64,000 nt of DNA from Paenarthrobacter nitroguajacolicus (GCF_007786235.1 NZ_VNFK01000017.1:45563-109562), one strand, 5' to 3'; shown: positions 50,487 through 58,842, numbered from the stretch's first letter. Translations and numbers: made by a program. The notes: generated by a model from the letters alone, not told the origin.

Positions 50487-52534
50487 GCAACAACAAGTTC
50501 GCCCGGCTTTCAGTACCGGTGGGAATCGTGGGAATCGTCCTGCTGCTGGTAGTTCCGCTGCCGGCCCCGCTGCTCGACTTCCTGATTGTCTGCAACATCC
50601 TGCTGGCTCTCCTGATTCTGTTGACCAGCATGTTCGTGAAGAAGCCCCTGGATTTCTCGGTCTTCCCGTCCCTGTTGCTCGTTGCCACACTGTTCCGTCT
50701 GGGACTCAACGTCGCGTCCACGCGCCTGGTGCTGGGCCAGGGATTCGCAGGGCAAGTCATTGAGGCCTTCGGCAAAGTCACGGTAGGCGGCTCGCTGATC
50801 ATTGGCGCCGTGGTGTTCCTCATCCTGGTGGTGATCCAATTCGTGGTGGTCACCAAGGGCGCCGAACGTGTTGCCGAGGTGGGCGCACGCTTCACCCTGG
50901 ACGCCATGCCCGGCAAGCAGATGGCCATCGACGCCGACCTCAACGCCGGACTCATCACCGATGCCGAGGCCCGGAAACGCCGGGCCGAAGTCTCTGCCGA
51001 GGCCGACTTCTACGGCGCCATGGATGGTGCGTCCAAGTTCGTGAAGGGCGATGCCATCGCCGGCATCATCATTATCATCATCAACTTTGTAGGTGGCATC
51101 GCCATTGGCGTGCTGCAGCGCGGCATGGACGCCGGAGATGCCCTCAACACCTACGGCCTCCTGACCATGGGCGACGGCCTGGTCACCCAGATCCCGGCCC
51201 TCCTCATGGCTGTCTCCACCGGCATGATCGTTACGCGGTCCAATGCTGAAGAGGACATGGGCCGCACGGCTTCCTCGCAGCTGATGCAATCGCCCAACGC
51301 CCTGCTGATTGCCGGGCTGGCGGCCGGGAGCATGGCCCTCATTCCAGGGATGCCCATTCTTCCGTTCGTGGTGGTGGGAGCACTGTTGGTCCTCGCTTCG
51401 CGGCGCGTAGCCACACAACAGAAGCTCCACGCGGAAGCCCAGGAAGCGGAGAACGCTGCTGCCGTCATCGGGGACGAGGACCCCAACGAACGGCTCATGG
51501 AAGACATGCGCGTCCATCCTGTCGAGATCCTGCTGGCTCCCGATCTGGTGGACATCGTCTCCGGCGCCTCCGATGACCTGCTGGCCCGTGTCCGGTCCTT
51601 GCGCCACAAGATCGCCATGGAGCTCGGGCTCGTGGTTCCGCCCGTCCGGACCCGGGACGCGATGGACCTTCCACCGTCCACGTACGCCATCCGCATCGCC
51701 GGCGTCGAGGCTGGAAGGGGAGTGGCGCCGTCGGGCAAGCTCCTCGCCCTAGGCGAGTTCCTGGATGCCTTGCCCGGAACCGCAACCGTGGAACCCGTCT
51801 TCGGGCTGTCCGGCAAGTGGGTTCCCACGGAGATGCGGCACAGTGCGGAAATGACCGGCGCCACCGTGATCGATCGGGTGTCCGTATTGGTGACGCACCT
51901 GTCCTCGATCATCTCGGCCAACGCGGCGCGGCTCCTGACCCGTGAGGACGTCCGCGTGCTCACCGAAGGGGTCCGTAAGCAGAGTCCGTCCGCCGTGGAG
52001 GAACTCACGCCAAGCCTGCTGTCCTTGGCCGAGATCCAGCGCGTGTTGCAGGGCCTCCTGGAGGAGCAGGTTCCCATCAACGATCTCCCACGGATATACG
52101 AGGCACTGGCGTTGCGGGCCAAGGTCTCCACCGATCCTGAGGCGCTCATCGAGTCTGCACGGCACTCCCTCGGGCCGGTGCTGGCGAACAAGTACCTCGA
52201 TGGCGCTGCGCTCAACGTGGTCATGATCGACCCCCTGCTGGAACAGTCCATGCTGGAGGACATGCGCCCGGCCGAAGGTGGCACACAAATTGTCATGGGT
52301 CAGGCGAAGCTCGACGGCGTCCTCACCTCGCTTAAGTCCGCGGTCGACGGCGCTGCCGCCGCGGGACGGGAAGCTGTGCTGGTGTGCGCGCCGGCCTTGC
52401 GTCCAGCCATCCGCCGCCTCGTGGCCGCTCCCGACGGCGGTGTTCCCGTCTTGTCGTACCGCGAAGTGACGTCCGCCAACATCCGCATCGAGACGGTGGG
52501 GGTGGTCCGTTATGCAGAAGCGCTACAAGCTTAG
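50483..52534 (+). CDS. flhA: Flagellar export apparatus protein FlhA
   Basis: A 683-residue membrane protein with about eight N-terminal spans and a large cytoplasmic ring domain that docks chaperone-substrate complexes. The FHIPEP hallmark region appears as LRLGLNVASTRLVL-type sequence (FRLGLNVASTRLVLGQGFAG), FVVVTKGAERVAEVGARFTL and DAMPGKQMAIDADLNAGLIT. Length normal. The following flhF-like gene overlaps its end by 23 bases. Confidence 0.95.
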   Translation: MSNNKFARLSVPVGIVGIVLLLVVPLPAPLLDFLIVCNILLALLILLTSMFVKKPLDFSVFPSLLLVATLFRLGLNVASTRLVLGQGFAGQVIEAFGKVTVGGSLIIGAVVFLILVVIQFVVVTKGAERVAEVGARFTLDAMPGKQMAIDADLNAGLITDAEARKRRAEVSAEADFYGAMDGASKFVKGDAIAGIIIIIINFVGGIAIGVLQRGMDAGDALNTYGLLTMGDGLVTQIPALLMAVSTGMIVTRSNAEEDMGRTASSQLMQSPNALLIAGLAAGSMALIPGMPILPFVVVGALLVLASRRVATQQKLHAEAQEAENAAAVIGDEDPNERLMEDMRVHPVEILLAPDLVDIVSGASDDLLARVRSLRHKIAMELGLVVPPVRTRDAMDLPPSTYAIRIAGVEAGRGVAPSGKLLALGEFLDALPGTATVEPVFGLSGKWVPTEMRHSAEMTGATVIDRVSVLVTHLSSIISANAARLLTREDVRVLTEGVRKQSPSAVEELTPSLLSLAEIQRVLQGLLEEQVPINDLPRIYEALALRAKVSTDPEALIESARHSLGPVLANKYLDGAALNVVMIDPLLEQSMLEDMRPAEGGTQIVMGQAKLDGVLTSLKSAVDGAAAAGREAVLVCAPALRPAIRRLVAAPDGGVPVLSYREVTSANIRIETVGVVRYAEALQA

Positions 52535-53450
52535 CGGCGCGTCGCTGGAAGCCATCAAGGAAAAAGCCCTGCAGCAGTACGGGCCAGGGGCGCGGATCAT
52601 TGCAGCCGAGAAAGTCACCAACCCGGGCATTGTGGGCTTGTTCGCAGCTGCCAGGTTCGAGGCGACGGTGGAGGTTGCAGAGGTTGCGGTCGCTGCTCCG
52701 GTTACTCCGGCCGGCCCTGTTCACGAGCTGCATGGTCCGGCTATAGCAGCCCTGCTGGAACGTGCCGACGCAGCCGAACTCGAGTTCCACAAGCCCGCCC
52801 CCGCGCCGGTTTCCACGGCCTCGCCGGACTTCGCAGGCCTGCTGGAACAGCTGGGCAAGGAACTCCAGCCAGCTTCGCCGGCGCCACCCGTGCCCCTTCA
52901 GGTGACGTTGCCGCCGTCGGCCGCTGTCCCCGTTCCGGTCCCTGCCCCGATGACGGGCGACGGAAACCTCATCATGCTCTTGGGCCTCGGGGACGACGCC
53001 CTCGGACCCGCCTTGGCGATGTCCATCGCTGCAGGTGGCTCGGACGTACGCACCGCCGGCGAGCTCAGCGCCTTCGGTCACCTCCACGTGCAGGGCAGGC
53101 AAGGCGCGACGGCGGCTCGCGCCCAGGCGGTGCTGACCGGACAGACCGTGGTGGTGGCCTTCGGGCTCGGACGGCCGCGCGACGTCCCGGCGACGGCCGC
53201 CCACATCGCGAGCCTCGCCGCCGACCAGCTCTGGATCGTCGCGGACGCCCGGCACAAGCACGAGGACACCAGGATTTGGGTGCAGGCCCTCCAAGGCTTA
53301 CTGGCGGGGGAGTCTGCGGCAGTGAGCGCGCTCGCCGTCATTGGTGCGTCAGAAACAGCAAGTCCGGAGACGATTGATGGACTCGGCATTCCCGTTGGCT
53401 GGGTCGACGGCAATCCGGCCACCGCGCCGGCCTTCGGAAAGGTACATTGA
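52512..53450 (+). CDS. FlhF-like protein lacking the GTPase P-loop
   Basis: A 312-residue protein in the position of flhF after flhA. The N-terminal 50 residues (KRYKLSGASLEAIKEKALQQ, then YGPGARIIAAEKV) resemble the FlhF N-terminal domain. The middle is proline/alanine-rich. The C-terminal 160 residues align loosely with the SRP-type G domain but where the P-loop GxxGxGKTT should be the sequence reads LGLGDDALGPALA, with no Lys-Thr/Ser. It is therefore probably unable to bind GTP in the normal way. It may keep a localisation role for the flagellar pole or base. FlhG was not found. Confidence 0.65.
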   Translation: MQKRYKLSGASLEAIKEKALQQYGPGARIIAAEKVTNPGIVGLFAAARFEATVEVAEVAVAAPVTPAGPVHELHGPAIAALLERADAAELEFHKPAPAPVSTASPDFAGLLEQLGKELQPASPAPPVPLQVTLPPSAAVPVPVPAPMTGDGNLIMLLGLGDDALGPALAMSIAAGGSDVRTAGELSAFGHLHVQGRQGATAARAQAVLTGQTVVVAFGLGRPRDVPATAAHIASLAADQLWIVADARHKHEDTRIWVQALQGLLAGESAAVSALAVIGASETASPETIDGLGIPVGWVDGNPATAPAFGKVH

Positions 53451-53454
53451 AAGC

Positions 53455-53694
53455 ATGTTGGTACTGACGCGTAAGCCGGGCGAAAAGATCATGATTGGCG
53501 ATGACATTGTCATTACCGTCATGGAAGGGCGTGGCGACGGTGTTCGGATCGGAATCGAAGCGCCCCGTGGTGTGTCCATCCAACGGAGCGAGGTAGTGGA
53601 AGCGATAGCCGCAGCCAACCTTGCCGCAACCCAGGCCGGCCCCGACGCCGAAGAGCTCCTGGCCGCCCTCCGTCCCCCTGCTCCCTCCGCCTAG
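53455..53694 (+). CDS. csrA: Carbon storage regulator CsrA
   Basis: A 79-residue RNA-binding dimer. MLVLTRKPGEKIMIGDDIVI, then GDGVRIGIEAPRGVSIQRSE is the entire conserved CsrA fold; the remaining residues form an Ala/Pro-rich tail somewhat longer than in Bacillus. It binds GGA motifs in mRNA leaders and is antagonised by FliW. Four bases follow the flhF-like stop. Last gene of the flbD operon. Confidence 0.95.
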   Translation: MLVLTRKPGEKIMIGDDIVITVMEGRGDGVRIGIEAPRGVSIQRSEVVEAIAAANLAATQAGPDAEELLAALRPPAPSA

Positions 53695-53700
53695 CACCCT

Positions 53701-54005
53701 CTCTCACGTCCCGCCCCCTTTGGTGGACGCTCTTTCACGTCCTGTCGCCTTTTGGTGGTCGCTCTTTCACGTCCTGTCGCCTTTTGGTGGTCGCTCTTTC
53801 ACGTCCTGTCGCCTTTTGGTGGTCGCTCTTTCACGTCCTGTCGCCTTTTGGTGGTCGCTCTTTCACGTCCTGTCGCCTTTTGGTGGTCGCTCTTTCACGT
53901 CCTGTCGCCTTTTGGTGGTCGCTCTTTCACGTCCCGTCGCCTTTTGGTGGACGCTCGCTCACGTCCCGTCCCCTTTTGGTGGACGCTCGCTCACGTCCCG
54001 TCGAC
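53701..54005. repeat. 32-base tandem repeat array (left, 10 copies)
   Basis: CACGTCC recurs at 53705, 53736, 53768, 53800, 53832, 53864, 53896, 53928, 53960 and 53992: one 31-base step and eight exact 32-base steps. The inner six or so units are identical; the outer ones vary (for instance GGACGCTCGCTCACGTCCCG). There are no unique spacers, so this is not a CRISPR. It begins immediately after csrA. Confidence 0.95.
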
Positions 54006-54065
54006 TGGCATTAACGTACTCGCTATTCTGGGGCTTGCAGGCGGAAGTCGAAGGGGCTGGAGTCC

Positions 54066-54539
54066 ATGGGCTACTTCATTCTGGTCATCGCACAGACGGT
54101 CGCGTTGCCCATCGTCGCCGCCAGCTTCGAACTCGCCATCAATGGCGGCGATCCTGTCTTAGTATTCGGCAAATGGTGGGTGTTTTGGGGTGTCGGCACA
54201 CGGCTGGTTGTTGCGGGCGTAGCGCAGGTCTCGGGCAAGGGCCCGACCGCTGCGATCCTCGGTGCCCCCATCCCGACGGTCCAGGAAAAGCAACTGACCC
54301 GGGAACTAGGTATGGCCAACGTGGGTATGGGGCTCGCGGGTCTTCTCGCACTGGTACCGGGTTGGGCGCTTCCCTCGGGGCTTGCCGGCGGCGCCTTCCT
54401 TCTCATCGCGGGCATCATGCACGTACCCAAGAAGAATAAGAACGCCAAGGAAGCGCTGGCCACCTGGACTGACCTCATCGTTGGAGCCGCCGTGTTGGTC
54501 CTTGCAGCCTACGTTCTATTCCGAGCCGGTGCCGGCTGA
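54066..54539 (+). CDS. Small membrane protein flanked by inverted repeat arrays (possibly DUF6790 family)
   Basis: A 157-residue protein with four probable membrane helices (first VIAQTVALPIVAASFELAI; then WWVFWGVGTRLVVAGVAQV; MGLAGLLALVPGWALPSGLA; LIVGAAVLVLAAYVLF). The FGKWWVFWGVG stretch and general layout remind me of the DUF6790 membrane family, a tentative placement. It lies between two arrays of the same 32-base repeat in opposite orientation. No flagellar function is known. The ATG at 54066 has GGGG-rich sequence before it. Confidence 0.7.
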   Translation: MGYFILVIAQTVALPIVAASFELAINGGDPVLVFGKWWVFWGVGTRLVVAGVAQVSGKGPTAAILGAPIPTVQEKQLTRELGMANVGMGLAGLLALVPGWALPSGLAGGAFLLIAGIMHVPKKNKNAKEALATWTDLIVGAAVLVLAAYVLFRAGAG

Positions 54540-54690
54540 AGGCAGTGGGATGTGAGAGAGCGTCCGCCAGAAGGCAGTGGGATGTGAGAGAGCGTCCGCC
54601 AGAAGGCAGTGGGATGTGAGAGAGCGTCCGCCAGAAGGGGCGGGATGTGAGAGAGCGTCCGGCAGAAGGGGGCGGGATGTGAGAGGGGGA
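54540..54690. repeat. 32-base tandem repeat array (right, 5 copies, inverted relative to the left array)
   Basis: GTGAGAG recurs at 54552, 54584, 54616, 54647 and 54679 (steps 32, 32, 31, 32). The reverse complement of the unit matches the left-array unit at 23 of 32 positions (for example GGACGCTCTCTCAC against GGTCGCTCTTTCAC), so it is the same family in opposite orientation. It starts at the stop codon of the membrane protein gene and ends just before the flgN paralogue. Confidence 0.95.
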
Positions 54691-54701
54691 TGGACCGGAA
54701 G

Positions 54702-55256
54702 CTAGCCCAGCCCCAGGAAGTCCCGGAGCGTCGGCAGGGTGGCACCCTGTACCGCAGCGATCGCGCGGTGGACATTCGCATCTCGAGCCAGGAGCGCCAG
54801 ATCGTCAGAACCACCAAAACCATCGGAGCCAGCCAGGTCAGGACCAGCGTCGAGCTGCGGACTCTGGGAGACCGTACCGGAGCCCAAAGGCCCCTGCAGC
54901 AGCGAGACATTGGCCGCAACGGCGTGGTCAATCTCCCCCAGCAATGCAGTCATTCCGCGTCGGTGATCCTCGAGAAGTTCGGGCCACATGCCGGGCGGTG
55001 CGATCGAAATGAGGGCTGGAAGCGTCAAGCGGTCCGGAGCTTTCCATTCGGAGGCAAGGGCCGAGGCTTCGACTCCGCGTGCCAAGGACTCAAACCGGAG
55101 ATTTTCGAGGACTTTTTCGAGCTCGGCCGCAGTGAAGTTCAGCCGGTGCCAGTTGCCTGCCCGGAGATGCAGGAGCTGCGTTTCGAGCAGGAAAAGCAAG
55201 AAATCAAGTTGCCTTCGCTCGCGCCACAGCGTTGCCGATAGCTCGTCCGCCCCCAC
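54702..55256 (-). CDS. Second FlgN-like chaperone
   Basis: A 184-residue helical protein. Its N-terminal ELSATLWRERRQLDFLLFLL mirrors the ELSALLWRERELLDLLTFKL of FlgN at 27 kb, and the subsequent AAELEKVLENLRFESLARGV matches EVEQVLDRVSKAGLARAVEI. The C-terminal part is different. It is transcribed away from the FliA gene. Start GTG 55256 is supported by GGGGA upstream; an earlier in-frame GTG exists at 55292. The client is unknown. Confidence 0.7.
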   Translation of the reverse strand: MGADELSATLWRERRQLDFLLFLLETQLLHLRAGNWHRLNFTAAELEKVLENLRFESLARGVEASALASEWKAPDRLTLPALISIAPPGMWPELLEDHRRGMTALLGEIDHAVAANVSLLQGPLGSGTVSQSPQLDAGPDLAGSDGFGGSDDLALLARDANVHRAIAAVQGATLPTLRDFLGLG

Positions 55257-55343
55257 GGTTCCCCAATTCGTTTTATGGCCCGCCAAAATCACGATTTGGC
55301 AGGGTTTATGTTTACTTCAGTTGAGCGTACACGCAGAGTCGAT

Positions 55344-55377
55344 TTCAGGTGGTATGTTCACTGAACACATACCTGAA
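55344..55377. promoter_or_regulatory. Nested palindrome upstream of the sigma factor gene
   Basis: Outer arms TTCAGGT (55344-55350) and ACCTGAA (55371-55377); inner arms TGTTCA (55355-55360) and TGAACA (55362-55367). It lies between the divergent FlgN paralogue and FliA-type gene. A regulator of flagellar onset may bind here; no candidate is encoded nearby. Confidence 0.55.
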
Positions 55378-55482
55378 TGAAGTCCCATAACGTCGCTGCG
55401 ATTGGTCTCTAAGCGTCCTTTCGGAACTACGCATCCCAGGTCCTTGCAACTCAATAATCCGGTCTCATGGGGGGACTCACTT

Positions 55483-56298
55483 TTGAATCGCGAACAGCGC
55501 AACGAGCTGGTGTTGCAGCACCTTCCGCTCGTTGGTTACTTGGTCTCTGACCTCTGCGCGCGCGCCTCGCATTTGTCGCGCGACGATTTTGCTTCTGTTG
55601 GCTCCGTGGCGCTCATTACGTCAGCTGATTCCTTCGACCCGGACCTGGGTGTTCCGTTCGGCGCGTTTGCCCGCCGGCGGATCGTAGGGGCGTTCGCGGA
55701 CGAAATGCGGGCCGGGGATTGGGCCACCCGCTCAGCGCGCAAACGAATCAAGGAAACTTTGGCTATCCAGGAGACCTTAACGGGTGTGCTGGGACGGGGA
55801 CCGAGCGTTGCCGAGATGGCCTCGGCCCTGGGCGTCGAGCGCAGTTACGTCGAGGCAGCCATGGCCGATGCTGCACGGACCCTGACCTCGCTCGACGAGG
55901 TTGTGGTGGACACTGTGGCGTCGACTGCTGAATCGCCGGAACACTCCGTCCTGGCCGACGAGCGCATCAAGTACCTTCGGGCCGCCGTCGAGGCCTTGCC
56001 TGAAAAGATGCGCTTCGTGATCCAGGAGATCTACCTGGCTGGGCGGTCCGTTAAGGAGCTCGCCGAGGAGCTGGGTTCCACCCATGCCGCAGTGTCGCAG
56101 CAGCGGGCCGAGGGAATCCGACTCATGCGCGACGGCCTGGCCGCCCACTACGCCGACACGCCGGATCAGGTCTTCGAACCTGAATCGAGGATCACCGCGC
56201 GGCGTCGGAATGATTATCTTTCCGCGCTGGCCACGGCGACCACCGGAGGGATCACCCGCGGCCTGGGCCTGGGCACTTCGCTCAACAGCGCCGTCTAG
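55483..56298 (+). CDS. Sigma-70 family sigma factor, FliA/WhiG-type
   Basis: A 271-residue sigma factor with region 2 (EQRNELVLQHLPLVGYLVSD, then FDPDLGVPFGAFARRRIVGA and FADEMRAGDWATRSARKRIK), region 3 and region 4 (FVIQEIYLAGRSVKELAEEL, then GSTHAAVSQQRAEGIRLMRD). The absence of region 1.1 and the ARRRIVGAFADEMRAGDW pattern are typical of FliA/SigD/WhiG. TTG 55483 has GGGGGGA upstream; an earlier TTG (55402) lacks a ribosome binding site. It probably drives the CTAACG-N14-GCCGATAG promoters in this window. Confidence 0.8.
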   Translation: MNREQRNELVLQHLPLVGYLVSDLCARASHLSRDDFASVGSVALITSADSFDPDLGVPFGAFARRRIVGAFADEMRAGDWATRSARKRIKETLAIQETLTGVLGRGPSVAEMASALGVERSYVEAAMADAARTLTSLDEVVVDTVASTAESPEHSVLADERIKYLRAAVEALPEKMRFVIQEIYLAGRSVKELAEELGSTHAAVSQQRAEGIRLMRDGLAAHYADTPDQVFEPESRITARRRNDYLSALATATTGGITRGLGLGTSLNSAV

Positions 56299-56320
56299 AA
56301 CAGCGCCGTCCAGGCAAAGG

Positions 56321-56358
56321 AAGGCCGGGCCGCTGAGCGACCCGGCCTTTCGGTTTTT
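56321..56358 (+). terminator. Terminator after the sigma factor gene
   Basis: AAGGCCGGG pairs with CCCGGCCTT around an 11-base loop, followed by TTCGGTTTTT. Twenty-two bases past the stop codon. Confidence 0.9.
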
Positions 56359-56368
56359 GGCACCAGTA

Positions 56369-57919
56369 CTACTGCGCCTTCGGCACACGCCGGAGTACGA
56401 CGGCGGCAAGCACTGCCGCTCCAGCCATCAGGACCAGCCCAATCGCCGCAGTGATGTGGACGCCGGATTCGAAAGCGACCCGGGCGGCGGCGGTGAGTGC
56501 TTCCGACAAAGGAGCCGGGAGCGCGGAGGCTGCATCAACAGCGCCTGCCAGTGTTTCCCCGGACTTCCCTGCGGCTTCGGTGGAGACGCCGTCCGGAATG
56601 ATGAGGTTGTGCTGGTAGGACGCGGTGAGGATGGAGCCCAGCACGGCCGTTCCCAGCAGTGAACCCAGCTCGTAGCCGGTCTCGGAGATGGCCGATGCCG
56701 CGCCGGACTTGGCTGCCGGAACGGATGCAAGGATGAGGTCGTTGGAGATGGTCTCCGCTGCACCCACACCCACGGCCAGTACCGTCAGGGCTGACAGCAG
56801 GAAGACCGGGCCGCTGCCGTGGTCGCCCACGACGGCAATCAGGTACCCCACGGCGCTCAGCGTCAGTCCGCCGGCCACGACGAATCCTGGCCGCACGCGC
56901 TTGACCAACGGCACCACCAGCAGACCTGCGATCACTGTTGCCAAGAGTGCCGGAATCATGGCGATACCTGCCTCCATGGGGGACTGCCCCTCCACCAGTT
57001 GCAGGTGCTGTGCGAAGAAGTAGATGAAGCCCGTCATGGAGAACAGGGACAGCACGTTGGCTACGATTGCCGTGCTGAAGACCTTGTTCTTGAACAGGCT
57101 GACGTCCAGCATGGGGTTGTCGATCCTCTGCTGCCGACGGACGAAGAGGACACCCATCACCAATCCGAAGAGCATGAAGGCTGCGGCGGATGCCCCGAAT
57201 CCGTGGACGGCGAATTCCTTGATGCCGTAGACGAACGGCGCCATGGTGAACACCGACAGGGCAATGCTCGGCACATCCACGCGGCCCGGGTTGGCGTCCT
57301 TGGACTCCGGAATCAGTACCCGGCCAAAGGCGAGGAGCGGCAGCAGGAGGAAGGTTGCCACCAGGAAGACGGCGCCCCACCAGAAGTGTTCCACCAGCCA
57401 ACCGCCGAAGATCGGGCCCAAGGCAGCGCCACCGGAGAAGCCGGCAGCCCAGACTGCGATCGCGAGCCGGCGCCGGTTGGGATCGGTGAAGATGTTCCGG
57501 ATCAGGGACAACGTGGACGGCATCAGCATTGCGCCGAAGACGCCAAGGGCGGCGCGGCCGGCTATGAGCCATTCAGCGGAAGGCGCGAACGCCGTAGCAG
57601 CCGAAACCGCCGCGAAGCCGGTGCTGCCGATCAGGAGCAGCCGCCGTCGTCCTACCCTGTCGCCGAGGTTGCCCATGGAGACGAGGAGTGCGGCCAGCAC
57701 CAGCGGATAAGCGTCGACGATCCACAGAAGCTGCACGCCACCTACGTCCAGGGAGCGGGCAATTTCCGGCAGGGCGAACGTGAGCGCGGTGTTGTCGACG
57801 GCCACCAGCAGCACCGGGAACATCAGGAGTGCAAGGGCCGTCCAGTCACGCCACGGTGCTGCCGGACCCGTGGTGGGCTGAGCGGAACGGGGTGCTTGGG
57901 TTGAGGACGGCGAGAACAT
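56369..57919 (-). CDS. MFS transporter, DHA2 (14-span) drug exporter family
   Basis: A 516-residue inner-membrane protein with about 14 hydrophobic spans. It shows the DHA2 motif C variant and MFS motif A (LLVSMGNLGDRVGRRRLLLI), an N-terminal VLLVAVDNTALTFALPEIAR, and the central GRAALGVFGAMLMPSTLSLI. Members export antibiotics, dyes and biocides by proton antiport. ATG 57919 is chosen over a longer frame that would cross the operator. Divergent from a TetR regulator. Confidence 0.85.
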   Translation of the reverse strand: MFSPSSTQAPRSAQPTTGPAAPWRDWTALALLMFPVLLVAVDNTALTFALPEIARSLDVGGVQLLWIVDAYPLVLAALLVSMGNLGDRVGRRRLLLIGSTGFAAVSAATAFAPSAEWLIAGRAALGVFGAMLMPSTLSLIRNIFTDPNRRRLAIAVWAAGFSGGAALGPIFGGWLVEHFWWGAVFLVATFLLLPLLAFGRVLIPESKDANPGRVDVPSIALSVFTMAPFVYGIKEFAVHGFGASAAAFMLFGLVMGVLFVRRQQRIDNPMLDVSLFKNKVFSTAIVANVLSLFSMTGFIYFFAQHLQLVEGQSPMEAGIAMIPALLATVIAGLLVVPLVKRVRPGFVVAGGLTLSAVGYLIAVVGDHGSGPVFLLSALTVLAVGVGAAETISNDLILASVPAAKSGAASAISETGYELGSLLGTAVLGSILTASYQHNLIIPDGVSTEAAGKSGETLAGAVDAASALPAPLSEALTAAARVAFESGVHITAAIGLVLMAGAAVLAAVVLRRVPKAQ

Positions 57920-57930
57920 GGTTCTTACTG

Positions 57931-57946
57931 TACCGTCCAGACGGTA
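57931..57946. promoter_or_regulatory. Palindromic TetR operator
   Basis: TACCGTC-CA-GACGGTA, a perfect 7-base inverted repeat with a 2-base centre in the 74-base gap between the MFS exporter and TetR genes. Position and form fit a shared operator repressing both. Confidence 0.7.
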
Positions 57947-57993
57947 TAGTTTCAAATAGGTCCCCCAGTAAGCCTTTAGGGAATGATGTACAC

Positions 57994-58533
57994 ATGCCAC
58001 GAAAACCAGTTGCCCGGGACGCCGTCCTGGATGCCTACGAAGCCCTCCTTATCGAGGTAGGGGAGCGCGCCGCCACGCTTGACGCCGTCGCCAAGCGGGC
58101 AGGGGTGTCCAAGGGCGGGCTGCTCTACCACTTCCCCAACAAGGAAGCCCTGATCAGCGCCCTGTTGGAGCGCCTGGATCTGTTGGCGAAGGAAGACATC
58201 GAACAGATGAAGGCTGCGCCGGACGGTTCAGCCGCATACTTCATCCGCTCCTCGCTATGGGCCGGTACTCCCATGGACCGCGCTTTCGTAGCCGCCACCC
58301 GCCTGGCCGAGGTAGCCCATGAAGAGACCAGGCGCAGGTTCGCCGGCATCCAGCAACAGTGGCTGGACGTCCTGGCGGAGGACGTTGGCCCGGAAGTCGC
58401 GAAGGCCGTCAGTTACATGGGCGACGGCCTGTATTTCAACGCAATGTTTGAGGGCGGTCAGGGAGACGGCAACGCCGGGCGGGAGGCCGACGTCGAGATC
58501 CTGCTGGGAGTCTTGGACCGCCTGCGGAAGTAG
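57994..58533 (+). CDS. TetR/AcrR family transcriptional regulator
   Basis: A 179-residue one-component repressor. The N-terminal helix-turn-helix reads ATLDAVAKRAGVSKGGLLYH and FPNKEALISALLERLDL; the C-terminal helices form the ligand pocket. ATG 57994 is chosen; a longer frame covers the operator. It likely represses the divergent DHA2 exporter until a toxic ligand binds. Confidence 0.85.
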   Translation: MPRKPVARDAVLDAYEALLIEVGERAATLDAVAKRAGVSKGGLLYHFPNKEALISALLERLDLLAKEDIEQMKAAPDGSAAYFIRSSLWAGTPMDRAFVAATRLAEVAHEETRRRFAGIQQQWLDVLAEDVGPEVAKAVSYMGDGLYFNAMFEGGQGDGNAGREADVEILLGVLDRLRK

Positions 58534-58628
58534 CGGGACATCCATTTGCGGCGGCGCCCGCCGCGTAGGACAATTAACCCTTGTGGCCTGCCCTGATCGG
58601 GGCCGCGTACAACTGAACATGCCTTTGA

Positions 58629-58842
58629 TCTGCGGCGGGAGAGTCCTGCAAGCACGTGATGCAGGCGCCGTAGGAGCAAACCCTCCCCAGGAATCTCTCA
58701 GGCCCACGCACCGCCGCGGCGAGGCAACTCTGGAAAGCAGCAGACGTCCCCGGACGTTGTGCTCACCGACGGTGCAAGCGTGTTTGTTCAAACAACGCGC
58801 GGAAACTCTCAGGTCCAATACAGAGCGGGGAGGAACCCGAGC
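58629..58842 (+). promoter_or_regulatory. Tandem glycine riboswitch controlling gcvPTH
   Basis: Two glycine aptamers in series. The first runs from GCGGCGGGAGAG (58632-58643) through CCGTAGGAGCAAACCCTCCC to CAGGAATCTCTCAGG and closes with GCCGC; the second runs from GAGGCAACTCTGGAAAGCAG (58721-58740) through CACCGACGGTGCAAGC to GGAAACTCTCAGGTCC and CGGGGAGG. Both show the conserved GGAGAG/CTCTCAGG pairing. Linked glycine aptamers act as an on-switch for glycine cleavage genes, consistent with gcvP starting 44 bases downstream. Confidence 0.9.

Noticed and set aside
53701..54690. Possible CRISPR arrays
   Set aside because: Units follow one another with no unique spacers, and no cas genes are present.
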